Positions 25,004-33,744 of a DNA stretch of 61,234 bases are shown here, piece by piece; position 1 is the stretch's first letter; each line of letters begins with the position of its first letter. The position numbers and the translations under genes were made by a program. The notes under the pieces are model-generated. The model did no database searches. It was given only the letters and a program-made list of their open reading frames with translations, and had not been told where the DNA came from. Source of the stretch: an uncultured Planctomycetota bacterium (GTDB taxonomy: Bacteria; Planctomycetota; UBA1135; GCA-002686595); the NCBI GenBank assembly GCA_903928115.1, contig CAIYPP010000124.1, forward strand, positions 1 through 61,234. Direction: 5' to 3'.

Positions 25004-26112
25004 CGCGCATCTCCGAGGCGACGCCGGAGCGCGGCGAGCTCCGACTCCAAGATCGCCTTCTCGGAAGCGAAGCGAGCACGCTCCTCCTCCCCACGCGCAA
25101 CGTGGTACTTGCGACCGTCCTCGCTGGACTGGTACGCGCCGCGGAGCTTCTCCGCGTACTCGCGCGCCTGTGCGAGCTCGGCTTGCAGACGAGCGATCGT
25201 CGCCTCGTGGGCCGCGCTCTGCTCGACACGCCATGCACTCTCGCGACGGTAGCTTTCGATCACACGCTCGAGCTCACCGCGCACCGAATGCCACCAGGTC
25301 CGCTCCCGGTCGAAGTGCACGAGCTGGCCCACCATCTCGAACGTCGAGCGCAAGGCACCCGCGGGCGCGATCGGCGGGCCGAGCAGCTCCTGCGCGCGCG
25401 GCAATGGAGCGGAGCCCACGGCGGCGACCACGACGTGCCGATAGACCGGCTCCGCATGGTCCGATGCGTACAGCTCCGCGTTGTAGAAACGCTGAAAATC
25501 GCGGGCGATCGGGCGCAAAGCCGGATCGTAGTCCATGTACATCGACAGACATTGCAGGACGAGCCAGCGGTCCAGATTTCCGTGCGGGATCGTCACGACG
25601 CGGGCGCCGCTGCGCGTGAGCTGGGCCTCGACCGCCTGCCGCTCGGGCAAGCCGTGGTGCAAGTGCTCATCGAGGTAGCGATGGCGCTCGCCGAGCTTGC
25701 TCTCCAGAAACTTCTGAAGCAGCCCCTCCGCTTCCACGACGCGCGGATGCGCGTAGGGACCGGCGAGCACGACCCAACCGCGCGACACACGCCGCACTTC
25801 CTCGACGAACGCCGTCCGCAGGGACGGAGGCACGTGCTCCAGAGTGTCGAAGGCGCACACCGCATCGAACGACGCATCCTTGAACGGCAGGCGGCTCCCG
25901 TCGCCGAGCACGAGCCCGCGGCTGTCGCTGGGCTCGACATCGACGAGGTCGATGCGCGCGTCCTGTAGGAAGTCACGCAGCACAGCGGTCCGTCCACCGA
26001 CGTCGAGGACGCGCAGGGGCGCGCCGCCTCCGCGCAGCTGGGCAAGCAGATCGGCGACCAGCCGGTAACGCTGGTACTGGTCGAACGGCAGCGCGAGAAC
26101 GTCCGACTTCAC
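25000..26112 (-). CDS. SAM methyltransferase with C-terminal coiled coil
   Basis: 370 residues, GTG start overlapping the wzt stop (GTGA). Class I methyltransferase fold with SAM motif LRVLDVGGRTAVLRDFL (about 33-49), acidic DVEPSD, and DTLEHVPPSLRTAF. A long charged coiled coil follows from about residue 270 to the end. The coiled coil plus position directly after wzm-wzt recalls WbdD-type chain terminators. There the methyltransferase caps the O-polysaccharide and a coiled coil sets its length, although WbdD also carries a kinase, not visible here. The function is a strong inference from context, not proven. Confidence 0.82.
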   Translation of the reverse strand: MKSDVLALPFDQYQRYRLVADLLAQLRGGGAPLRVLDVGGRTAVLRDFLQDARIDLVDVEPSDSRGLVLGDGSRLPFKDASFDAVCAFDTLEHVPPSLRTAFVEEVRRVSRGWVVLAGPYAHPRVVEAEGLLQKFLESKLGERHRYLDEHLHHGLPERQAVEAQLTRSGARVVTIPHGNLDRWLVLQCLSMYMDYDPALRPIARDFQRFYNAELYASDHAEPVYRHVVVAAVGSAPLPRAQELLGPPIAPAGALRSTFEMVGQLVHFDRERTWWHSVRGELERVIESYRRESAWRVEQSAAHEATIARLQAELAQAREYAEKLRGAYQSSEDGRKYHVARGEEERARFASEKAILESELAALRRRLGDAR

Positions 26113-27404
26113 GCGCGCGACTCCAGCGACGCATCGCCCGACGGACCGCGGCGCGTCAGTGTCCAGCGTGACGGCACCGCGATCAGACCGTGCTGCGCGC
26201 GCTCGACGTCGAGCACCTCGAACGTGAAGACGTGCTCGCGGTGATCGATGGCGGTCGGCGATGCCTTCGAGTGGTCGTACAAGAAGAGCGTCAAGTAGTA
26301 CTGGCCATGCTGCAGCGGCATGCGATCGACGAAGATCTCGACTTCGCCCTCGTCGCCGGGCACCACGCGCAGGAGCTCGATCGGTTGTTCGCGCCACTGG
26401 TGGTTCGAGCCGTTCAGATACGTGCCATCCGTGCGGTAGAGCCCGACGCCGAACACGGGGTTCGCGCACTCCCGGTGCGCCTTCCACACCATTCGAATCG
26501 AGTACGGGCGGCCCGTTTGGATCACGTGCGTCGGCTGGCGGTGCTCGTCGAGCATCTCGAAGTGCATCACCTCGACCTCGCCGGAGCCCCAGCGCGGGTA
26601 TTCGCTCTTGCCGCGCTGCACCATCGACATGCGTTCATTGCCGCGCGCTTTCGCGCGCTTCAGGTACGCATCGGCGACTTGCTCCGCCGTGCCCTGCTCC
26701 AAGATGCGCCCTTGGTCCATGAGCACCACCCACTTGCACATGGACTTGACCGCACCCATGTCGTGGCTGACGAAGACGATGGTCTTGCCCTGCTCGCGGA
26801 ACTCGTTGAGTCGATTCGTGCACTTCCCGCGGAAGTGCTCGTCTCCGACCGAGAGCGCCTCGTCGATGATCAAAATGTCGGGATCGACGCTCGCTGCAAC
26901 AGAGAAGCCCAGTCGGACGTACATGCCCGAGCTGTAGGTCTTGACGGGCCGGTCGATGAACTCGCCGAGCTCGCTGAACTCGACGATCTTCTGGAAGCGC
27001 GCGGCGGTTTCCTCGGGCGTCATGCCCAAGATCGCACAGTTCAGGCGGATGTTCTCGCGCCCGGTGAACTCCGGGTGAAAGCCCGCGCCGAGCTCGAGCA
27101 GGGACGCGACCCGACCCTTCACTTCGACCTTGCCCGAGGACGGAATCGTGATCCCCGTGAGCAGCTTGAGGAGCGAGCTCTTGCCCGCGCCGTTCTCACC
27201 GATGATTCCGACCGTGCTGCCGTGCGGGATATCGAGGTAGACGTTGCGGACGGCCCAAAACTCCTGATAGCTCCGCGACTGGAAGAGCACGTCCCACAGC
27301 TTGTGGATCGGCTTCTTGTAGATGCGGTAGCACTTGGAGAGATCCTCCGCGTAGATCGCACTCGTGCGCTCTCGGCCAGCGGTCTGTCCTGCTTGCTCGC
27401 TCAT
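26109..27404 (-). CDS. wzt: Polysaccharide ABC exporter ATPase, Wzt-like
   Basis: 431 residues. ATP-binding domain with Walker A GENGAGKS (69-76), signature YSSGMYVRL, Walker B ILIIDEALSVGD and H-loop SHD. The C-terminal 170 residues (from about 260) form the Wzt carbohydrate-recognition domain, with strands such as VFGVGLYRTDGTYLNGSNH, which reads the modified end of the polysaccharide. With Wzm it exports polyprenyl-linked O-polysaccharide or a similar polymer to the periplasm. Its stop overlaps the methyltransferase start, and wzm starts seven bases upstream of its ATG. Confidence 0.95.
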   Translation of the reverse strand: MSEQAGQTAGRERTSAIYAEDLSKCYRIYKKPIHKLWDVLFQSRSYQEFWAVRNVYLDIPHGSTVGIIGENGAGKSSLLKLLTGITIPSSGKVEVKGRVASLLELGAGFHPEFTGRENIRLNCAILGMTPEETAARFQKIVEFSELGEFIDRPVKTYSSGMYVRLGFSVAASVDPDILIIDEALSVGDEHFRGKCTNRLNEFREQGKTIVFVSHDMGAVKSMCKWVVLMDQGRILEQGTAEQVADAYLKRAKARGNERMSMVQRGKSEYPRWGSGEVEVMHFEMLDEHRQPTHVIQTGRPYSIRMVWKAHRECANPVFGVGLYRTDGTYLNGSNHQWREQPIELLRVVPGDEGEVEIFVDRMPLQHGQYYLTLFLYDHSKASPTAIDHREHVFTFEVLDVERAQHGLIAVPSRWTLTRRGPSGDASLESRA

Positions 27405-27411
27405 GCTCGGC

Positions 27412-28281
27412 CTACAGGAAATCCGCGAAGCGGTGCTGATTCTTGAAGAAGAAGCGCGTCCCCGCCCACATGGCGAAGCCTGCGACCAGCGTCAGCTTGG
27501 CGAGCACGAGCGGCTCGGGCCACGCACCGAAGAGCAGGATCGCTCGATAGGAATCGACGACCCACGCCATCGGATTGGCGTCGACCACCCACCCGAAGCC
27601 GCGCTCACGGACCATCGCCTCGGGATAGAAGATCGGCGTGCCGAACATCCAGATCGTCAGAAACGCGGAGGCGAAGTGCCCCACGTCGCGCACGATCAGA
27701 TTGAGCGTCGAGAGCAGGAATCCCATGCCCACGGAAAAGCCCAAGTGCAGCGCGAACAAGAGGGGCAAGCAAAGCGCCGACGCGCCGAGCCGAAGGGGCT
27801 GGAAGGGCAGCTCTCCCGGCGCGGGCGTCCAGCCGGCCGGAGTGGGATCTGCGAGAGGGGCGATGTAGCCGAAGATCAGCACGCCGAGCAGCACGAACCC
27901 GAGCCCGATCAGCATGTTGAAGAGCGCCGAGACCGCGATGTAGCTCGGCAGGACCTCGCTCGGGAACACGACCTTCTTGATGAGATTGCCGTTCTCGACG
28001 AGCGTTCCGGTGCAGCGCGAGAGGATCTCGGCGTGGCACCCCCACGTGACGATCCCGAGGTACATCATCAACACGACCTGCGCCAAGGGCTGCTGCGGAC
28101 TCCAGCGGCTCTCGAGCACGTAGCTGAACACGAAGGTGTACGTCGCGAGCGACAGCAGTGGGTTGACGAGCGACCAGAAGAACCCCACCGTCGAGCCGAC
28201 GTAGCGCCCCCGCAGGTCCTTGTCGACGAAGTTGCGCACCAAGGGCGCGTGTCGTCGCAGCGAGTGGAAGAGGCGGAGCAT
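27412..28281 (-). CDS. wzm: ABC-2 polysaccharide export permease, Wzm-like
   Basis: 289 residues with about six membrane helices. The N-terminus ADLVRNFVDKDLRGRYVGSTVGFFWSLVNPLL-type sequence (here LVRNFVDKDLRGRYVGSTVG) is the cytoplasmic gate helix and conserved start of O-antigen permeases. It includes the usual YVFSYVLESRW and WMFGTPIFYPEAMV. It forms the channel for Wzt. The gap to the arginase stop upstream is seven bases, so arginase, wzm and wzt probably share a transcript. Confidence 0.93.
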   Translation of the reverse strand: MLRLFHSLRRHAPLVRNFVDKDLRGRYVGSTVGFFWSLVNPLLSLATYTFVFSYVLESRWSPQQPLAQVVLMMYLGIVTWGCHAEILSRCTGTLVENGNLIKKVVFPSEVLPSYIAVSALFNMLIGLGFVLLGVLIFGYIAPLADPTPAGWTPAPGELPFQPLRLGASALCLPLLFALHLGFSVGMGFLLSTLNLIVRDVGHFASAFLTIWMFGTPIFYPEAMVRERGFGWVVDANPMAWVVDSYRAILLFGAWPEPLVLAKLTLVAGFAMWAGTRFFFKNQHRFADFL

Positions 28282-28288
28282 CGAGGGC

Positions 28289-29200
28289 CTAGATGATGCG
28301 CTTGCCCATCGCGGAGAGCACGAGCTGCACCGCGAACTCTGCAGTCTTGTTGCGTTCGTCGAGGATCGGATTGATCTCGGTCACCTCGAGCCCGAGCAAC
28401 TTGCCGGACTCGAACGCGTGCTCCATCACGAGGTGCGACTCGCGCAGGTCCGTACCGCCCGCGACCGGCGTACCCACGCCGGGAGCCACGGCGGGGTCCG
28501 TGCCGTCCATGTCGAAGGAGAGGTGGAAGCCCGAAGTTCCGTCGTTCGCGATCGCGAGCGCGCGGCGCATGATCTCGTTCATGCCCCACATGTCGATGTC
28601 GCGCATCGTGAACACCTTCACGCCCGTCGACTTGATCTCCTCGCGCTCGTACTGATCGAGGTCGCGCACGCCGACGATCACCGCGTTGCGTGGATCGACC
28701 ATCGGCACGATGTCCCCGAGCCCGACGAGCTCCGGTGCGCCGCGGCCGAGGATCGCAGCGCAGGGCATGCCGTGAATGTTCCCCGACGGCGACGTCTCCG
28801 GCGTGTTCATGTCGCCGTGAGCGTCGAACCAAATCAGCCCGATGCGCTGGTTGCGGCGGTGATGGAAGGAGGCGATCGCCGCAACGGTGCCGACTGCGAT
28901 CGAGTGGTCCCCGCCGACGACCAGCGGGAACGCGCCGTCTTCGAGCACCTTCTCGACCTTGACCCGCAGGCGCTGGCAGGCGCGGGAGATCTCGCCCAAG
29001 AAGCGCGCGCGCGGGTCGCGGGGCTCGCGCGACTCGGGCGCGGGCACGGCCAGATTGCCGCGGTCCTCGTAGGCGAGTCCGAGGCGGCGGATGCCGTCTT
29101 CCAAGCCCGCGATGCGGATCGCGCTCGGCCCCATGTCCACGCCGCGGCGTCCGCCGCCGAGGTCCATGGGAACCCCGATCATCGCAACCTTGCTCAACAT
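28289..29200 (-). CDS. rocF: Arginase (ureohydrolase family)
   Basis: 303 residues. Hydrolyses arginine to ornithine and urea using a two-Mn centre. Ligands are all present: H99 in GGDHS, D126/H128/D130 in DAHGDMN, and D230/D232 with DGTDP in SFDMDGTDP. GVGTPVAGG and the NxHGMP loop match Bacillus-type arginase; agmatinase cannot be fully excluded. It lies seven bases upstream of wzm and 42 bases after an exported HEAT protein gene, an unusual companion for polysaccharide export genes. Nothing around it suggests arginine catabolism. Confidence 0.9.
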   Translation of the reverse strand: MLSKVAMIGVPMDLGGGRRGVDMGPSAIRIAGLEDGIRRLGLAYEDRGNLAVPAPESREPRDPRARFLGEISRACQRLRVKVEKVLEDGAFPLVVGGDHSIAVGTVAAIASFHHRRNQRIGLIWFDAHGDMNTPETSPSGNIHGMPCAAILGRGAPELVGLGDIVPMVDPRNAVIVGVRDLDQYEREEIKSTGVKVFTMRDIDMWGMNEIMRRALAIANDGTSGFHLSFDMDGTDPAVAPGVGTPVAGGTDLRESHLVMEHAFESGKLLGLEVTEINPILDERNKTAEFAVQLVLSAMGKRII

Positions 29201-29242
29201 GGTGTCCTGCCGTGTCCTTTTCGAATCTTCGTCCGCAGGACT

Positions 29243-31087
29243 CTAGTGGGTACGCGCCCCGAGGGCCCCGAGGACCGCGCCCTGCAGTGCCGGTTCGGCC
29301 GGTCCGATGCGGGCCGACAGCCAGTCGACCTCTGCCAGACCGCCCCACTCCCCGAGCGCGAAGCCGACGCGCCGGAGGTCGCGCGCGCTCGCGCCGGGCG
29401 GCGGACGCTGGACTTCCAGACGGAGCGGCTCCATCCCCGCGACCGAGATCCACAGGGCCGCCGCGAGCACGCTGCGGTTCCAAGGCTCACTCCACAGCGC
29501 AGCGCGCAGCAGCGGGACGGTCTCCGCGTCGCCCGAGCGCACGAGCGCGCAGGCGAGCTCCACGTCGACCTCCAGTTGGTTCCCGAGAGGGAACAACCGT
29601 CGAAAGAGCACGAGATCCGCCGCACTCGCGCGCAGACCGAGTGCCTCGACCGCGCGACGAGCCGCCTCCCCCTCCAGCACCCCGGATGCGAGGTAGCCAT
29701 GCACGATCTCGCGTGCAGGTTCGTAGCCGCCCGCCAGCAGCTCGCACGCGATGCGCGAGCGCACACCGGTCGGCACGCGTTCCAGAAGTTCCACCGCGAC
29801 GACGCGAACCGCAGTCTGATCCGCACAACGAGCGACCGCTTCCCAAGTCGCCTGCGCATCGGCGGGCACGTCCATCGGCTTGTCGCTCTTCAGGCCCGCG
29901 CGCTCGCGCAGGATCGGAAGCGCGGAGCTGTCCCCGAGGCGCACGCGCGCAACGAGGGCGCTGGCGCGCACCGAAGGGTCTGGATCCAGCTCCATCGCAG
30001 CGAGATCCGCGACGTACGACGCATCCCCTGCGGCGCCGAGCGCCTCCGCCGCGAGCGCTCGCTCGCGGTGTGCGCCCGAACGCAGGTGCAGCTCCAACAG
30101 TTGAAGTGAACGCGAGCCGCCCGCGCGCGCGAGGAGCCCCGCGACCTGCGGTCGCACTGCCGGCACGCTCCAGCCCTTGCGGAGCAGAGGCTCGGAGCGA
30201 ACCTCCAAGCGCAGCTTTCCAATCTCGTCGACGAGGATGCGCCACTCTTCGTCGCTCGCGGGAGTGAAGAGCCCGGACTCGACGAGCTGCGAGAGTTGTT
30301 CCGGAATGGCCCGCACCACGCCGCGCAGGCGCTCGGGAGGCGCGCCCGCGAGCGCCACTTCGAGGAAGTGGTCCGCGATACCTGGTCGCTCGACGAGCGC
30401 TGCCGAGCGATACACCACGCGGCTCAGGAACTTCGCGTTGCGCGCGAGGTCCTCGACCAAGAGGCTCTCCCACGCCTGTCCGTCGACGAGGCCGCACCAG
30501 CGCGCCGCCTGAAAGCGCAGCTCGAGGTACGAGCGCGCAACTTCGCTCTCTTCGGGCGGAGTGCGCAGAAACGCCAGTGCTGCAGCCGCAGCGGCGTTCG
30601 CGCCGCCCTCGACCTGCTGGGAGAGACGCTGACACTCCGCCCTCGCAGCCGGACTGCCGTGGAGCGCAAGCGCGAAGACTCCCGCTTCCGCGACCCCCGC
30701 CGCCTTGCGCTCGGCGAAGTCGACGAGCACCGGCACATCGATGGGGTCTCGATACAGCGCGAGCGCCCAAATAGCCGCGCGCTTGGTCTCCAGAGAGCGC
30801 TCGGCGGTGAGCTCGAGCACCCGCCCACGGAACTGCGTGAACTTTCCGGCGCCGAGAGCGAGCAGTGCGGCCGCTCGGCGCTCCTCGCTCGCGCCACGAT
30901 CCTCCAAGATCTCGCGCGCCGCCGTCGGCGTGCGCAGCCCGAAGCTCGCGCGAGCGTCCCGAGAGAGCAGCTCGTCCCACTTCGACACGGAAAGCAGCTC
31001 GATCCGCTGGGGCACGGCCGCGTCGTCCCGCGCACCTTGGGCGGGCAGCATCGCGCCGAGCGCTGCGAGTACGGCGGGGAGGAGCAT
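29243..31087 (-). CDS. Exported HEAT/ARM-repeat protein
   Basis: 614 residues. A signal peptide (MLLPAVLAALGAMLPAQGA) is followed by alpha-helical repeats with HEAT-like helix pairs (AALLALGAG, AIWALALYR, AEALGAAGDASYVADLAA, VELLERVP). No catalytic motif is seen. It is probably periplasmic and acts as a protein-binding scaffold. It sits between a phosphohexomutase gene (183 bases upstream) and arginase (42 bases downstream). A second HEAT protein, unrelated in operon, is at 39.3 kb. Confidence 0.75.
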   Translation of the reverse strand: MLLPAVLAALGAMLPAQGARDDAAVPQRIELLSVSKWDELLSRDARASFGLRTPTAAREILEDRGASEERRAAALLALGAGKFTQFRGRVLELTAERSLETKRAAIWALALYRDPIDVPVLVDFAERKAAGVAEAGVFALALHGSPAARAECQRLSQQVEGGANAAAAAALAFLRTPPEESEVARSYLELRFQAARWCGLVDGQAWESLLVEDLARNAKFLSRVVYRSAALVERPGIADHFLEVALAGAPPERLRGVVRAIPEQLSQLVESGLFTPASDEEWRILVDEIGKLRLEVRSEPLLRKGWSVPAVRPQVAGLLARAGGSRSLQLLELHLRSGAHRERALAAEALGAAGDASYVADLAAMELDPDPSVRASALVARVRLGDSSALPILRERAGLKSDKPMDVPADAQATWEAVARCADQTAVRVVAVELLERVPTGVRSRIACELLAGGYEPAREIVHGYLASGVLEGEAARRAVEALGLRASAADLVLFRRLFPLGNQLEVDVELACALVRSGDAETVPLLRAALWSEPWNRSVLAAALWISVAGMEPLRLEVQRPPPGASARDLRRVGFALGEWGGLAEVDWLSARIGPAEPALQGAVLGALGARTH

Positions 31088-31252
31088 GGACGGGCGGTTC
31101 TACATCGGCTCGAACTGCACCCAACTCCGGCGGTGCGGTCGGAGGCAGTCCTGCAACCGGACCGCGATGCTAGCGGAGCGGGAACCGCGTTCCAGCCTCC
31201 CCAACGCCCTCGCCATTCCCGCCCCCTCCGGCGGCCGAGAACGGAAAGCTTT

Positions 31253-31270
31253 TCCCTCCCGTGGGAGGGA
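31253..31270 (-). terminator. Hairpin just after the phosphohexomutase stop
   Basis: TCCCTCC (31253-31259) pairs with GGAGGGA (31264-31270), placed immediately after the minus-strand stop at 31271. There is no T tract, so termination is uncertain. The rest of the 183-base gap (31088-31252) shows nothing recognisable. Confidence 0.35.
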
Positions 31271-32626
31271 TCAGTGGTCGACCGGCGTGCCGAGCAGCCC
31301 GACCAGCTCCGCCTTGCGAGCGTCCCGGATTGCTGCCGTACGAGCCTCGAGGTTGAGGCGCAGGAGCGGCTCGGTGTTCGAGGCGCGCACGTTGAACCAC
31401 CACCAATCCGGTGAACGGAGGTCGCCGAACTCGACGGTGATCCCATCGAGCATGTCTTGGCGGCCCGCCTTGTAGGTCTCGCGCAGCCGAGCGATCGCTC
31501 CGTCTTTGTCTTCGACGTGGAAGTTGATCTCGCCGCTCGCGTGGTAGCGCCGCAGCCCGGCCGCGCGCTGCGCGAGAGTCTGGGTGCCGCGCGAGAGCAT
31601 CGAGAGCGCGCTCACGAACGCAATCTCGCCCGAGTCGCACACGTAGTTGTCCGCGAAGTAGAAGTGACCCGACAGCTCGCCGCCGAAGATCGCGCCGTTG
31701 CCGCGCATCGTGGCCTTGATGAACGAGTGTCCGACGCGGTCGCGCACCGCCGTTCCGCCCGCCTTCTCGATCTCCTCCTTCACGACCCACGAAGAGCGCA
31801 GGTCGTACACCACGGGCTTGCCTGGCTTCTCGCGCAGCATCTCGCGCGCGAGCAGCGCCGTCATCAGGTCCGCCGAGAGCGTCTGTCCCGCATCGTCGAC
31901 AAAGCAGCAGCGATCCGCGTCGCCGTCGAACGCAATGCCGGCGTCGGCCTTCGTCGAACCGAGCAGCTTCTTCACGTCGCGCAGGTTCTCTTCCTTGAGC
32001 GGGTTGGCCTCGTGGTTGGGGAACGTGCCATCGAGCTGCATGAACAGCGTGTGCGCCGTCACGTTCTTCAAGCGCGCAAGGATCGGAGGCAACGTGTACG
32101 CGGCCATGCCATTGGCGACGTCGACGGCGACCACGAGCGGCCGCTCGATCTTCGCGAAGCGAGCGACGTGCTCCGCGTACGCGTCGAGCAGCTCGACCTT
32201 GCGCACTTCACCGCGCTTCGCGGCGACCGCCGGCTGCGCCGCCGCCACCATCCGCTCGATGTCGAGAATGCCATTCGCCGCAGAGATCGGACGCGCACCG
32301 CGCGAGCACAGCTTCATGCCGTTGTACTCGCCGGGGTTGTGGCTCGCGGTCACGTTGAGGCCGCCGTCCACGTCCTGAGATCCGATGCCGAAGTACGCCA
32401 TCGGCGTCGAGCACAGGCCCATGTCCACGACATCGCAGCCTGCATCGCGGATGCCCTCGATCACCGCCGCCTGCAGCTCCGGCGAGTGCGTGCGCATGTC
32501 ACGGCCGACCGCGAGACGCTTCGCTTTCAAGAGATGCGCGAACGCGTTGCCGATCTTGCGACCGAGCGCAGCGTCGAGCTCCTTGGGGAACTTTCCACGG
32601 ATGTCGTAGGCCTTGAAGATGCCCAT
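31271..32626 (-). CDS. Phosphomannomutase/phosphoglucomutase
   Basis: 451 residues of the alpha-D-phosphohexomutase family (AlgC/ManB-like): interconverts hexose 6- and 1-phosphates via a phosphoserine. The active Ser is S95 in NVTASHNP, the Mg loop is DGDADR (near 230), the sugar loop is GGELSGH and the phosphate-binding loop is RASNTEP near 395. It begins with the conserved FKAYDIRG. Sugar-1-phosphate supply for envelope polysaccharide fits the nearby wzm/wzt. The upstream gene ends 64 bases before its start. Confidence 0.94.
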   Translation of the reverse strand: MGIFKAYDIRGKFPKELDAALGRKIGNAFAHLLKAKRLAVGRDMRTHSPELQAAVIEGIRDAGCDVVDMGLCSTPMAYFGIGSQDVDGGLNVTASHNPGEYNGMKLCSRGARPISAANGILDIERMVAAAQPAVAAKRGEVRKVELLDAYAEHVARFAKIERPLVVAVDVANGMAAYTLPPILARLKNVTAHTLFMQLDGTFPNHEANPLKEENLRDVKKLLGSTKADAGIAFDGDADRCCFVDDAGQTLSADLMTALLAREMLREKPGKPVVYDLRSSWVVKEEIEKAGGTAVRDRVGHSFIKATMRGNGAIFGGELSGHFYFADNYVCDSGEIAFVSALSMLSRGTQTLAQRAAGLRRYHASGEINFHVEDKDGAIARLRETYKAGRQDMLDGITVEFGDLRSPDWWWFNVRASNTEPLLRLNLEARTAAIRDARKAELVGLLGTPVDH

Positions 32627-32690
32627 GGCGGTGAGGTTGTTGTCGTGGTTCGGAACGAAGTGAGAGCAGCCGGACGGGTCGCGCGCGGCG

Positions 32691-33734
32691 CTACCCGAGA
32701 ATTTCCTCGAAGGCGACCACCACGCGCGCGACGTCCTCCGTCGACACGTCGAGGTGGGTCACGAAGCGCAGAGTCGTGGCGTTCTGCGGCAAGACCAGCA
32801 CTCCACGCTGGCGCAGCGCACCCATCAAGCTCTCCGGCGTGTGCTCGGGATGCGTGATGCGCGCCATGACGATGTTGCTCTCGACCGTGCCCGGCGAGCA
32901 CTCGACACCGTTGAAGCCATCGAGCGCCGCAGCGAGCTCGCGCGCGAGCTCGTGGTCTTCCGCGAGCCGCTTCACATTGTGGTCGAGGGCGTAAAGCCCC
33001 GCCGCTGCGAGCACGCCCGACTGGCGCATCCAGCCACCGAGTCGCTTGCGCATCAAGCGCGCGCGCTCCAAGAACTCGCGCGGACCGGCGACCAAGGAAC
33101 CGACCGGGCAACCGAGCCCCTTCGAGAGACACAACGACACGGAGTCCGCGCACGCGGCGTACTCGCGCGCCGAGACACCCGAAGCGACGACGGCGTTCAT
33201 CAGCCGTGCGCCATCCATGTGGACAGGAATGCCCTGCTCCGCGGCGAGCGCCTTGATCGCGCGCAGGTGCTCGAGCGGCACGACGCGCCCGCCCGGCCCC
33301 GCCCCGGAGCCCATGAACGTCTGCTCGACGCAGATCAGGGTCGTCTTGGGGCAATGCAGCGAGCGCAGCCGGATCGAGCGCCGCAGCTCGTCGAGCGGCA
33401 TGCGTCCGTCTTCGGCGACGATCGTCGTCGACTGCACGCCGTGGAGCGCTCCGGCCGCGCCGGCCTCCCACTGCACCATGTGCGCACTGCGCTCGAGCAG
33501 GATCTCGTCTCCGTGGCGTGTCCACGAGCCGATCGCGACCGAGTTCGCCATCGTGCCCGAGGGCACGAACCACGCGCCGTCCTTCCCGAGCAATTCCGCG
33601 ACGCGTCTCTCGAGCGCGGCGACCGTCGGATCTCCGTCGAGCACGTCGTCCCCGACGTCGGCGCGGAACATCGCCTCGAGCATGTCCCGCGACGGACGCG
33701 TGACCGTGTCGCTGCGAAAATCGGAGACGCGCAT
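32691..33734 (-). CDS. ltaE: Low-specificity threonine aldolase
   Basis: 347 residues, PLP fold type I. Splits threonine/allo-threonine to glycine and acetaldehyde. The N-terminus FRSDTVTRPSRDMLEAM, the DDVLDGDPTVAALE segment, PSGTMANSVAI, HMDGARLMNAVV and the PLP lysine in SLCLSKGLGCPVGS (near 199) are typical of the family and its length. It is followed 64 bases later by the phosphohexomutase, and starts 10 bases after the aminotransferase stop. Confidence 0.94.
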   Translation of the reverse strand: MRVSDFRSDTVTRPSRDMLEAMFRADVGDDVLDGDPTVAALERRVAELLGKDGAWFVPSGTMANSVAIGSWTRHGDEILLERSAHMVQWEAGAAGALHGVQSTTIVAEDGRMPLDELRRSIRLRSLHCPKTTLICVEQTFMGSGAGPGGRVVPLEHLRAIKALAAEQGIPVHMDGARLMNAVVASGVSAREYAACADSVSLCLSKGLGCPVGSLVAGPREFLERARLMRKRLGGWMRQSGVLAAAGLYALDHNVKRLAEDHELARELAAALDGFNGVECSPGTVESNIVMARITHPEHTPESLMGALRQRGVLVLPQNATTLRFVTHLDVSTEDVARVVVAFEEILG

Positions 33735-33744
33735 CGCCGCGCGC

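Noticed and set aside
28289..29200. Agmatinase instead of arginase
   Set aside because: The NxHGMP and GVGTPVAGG features fit arginase better, though only an assay can settle it.
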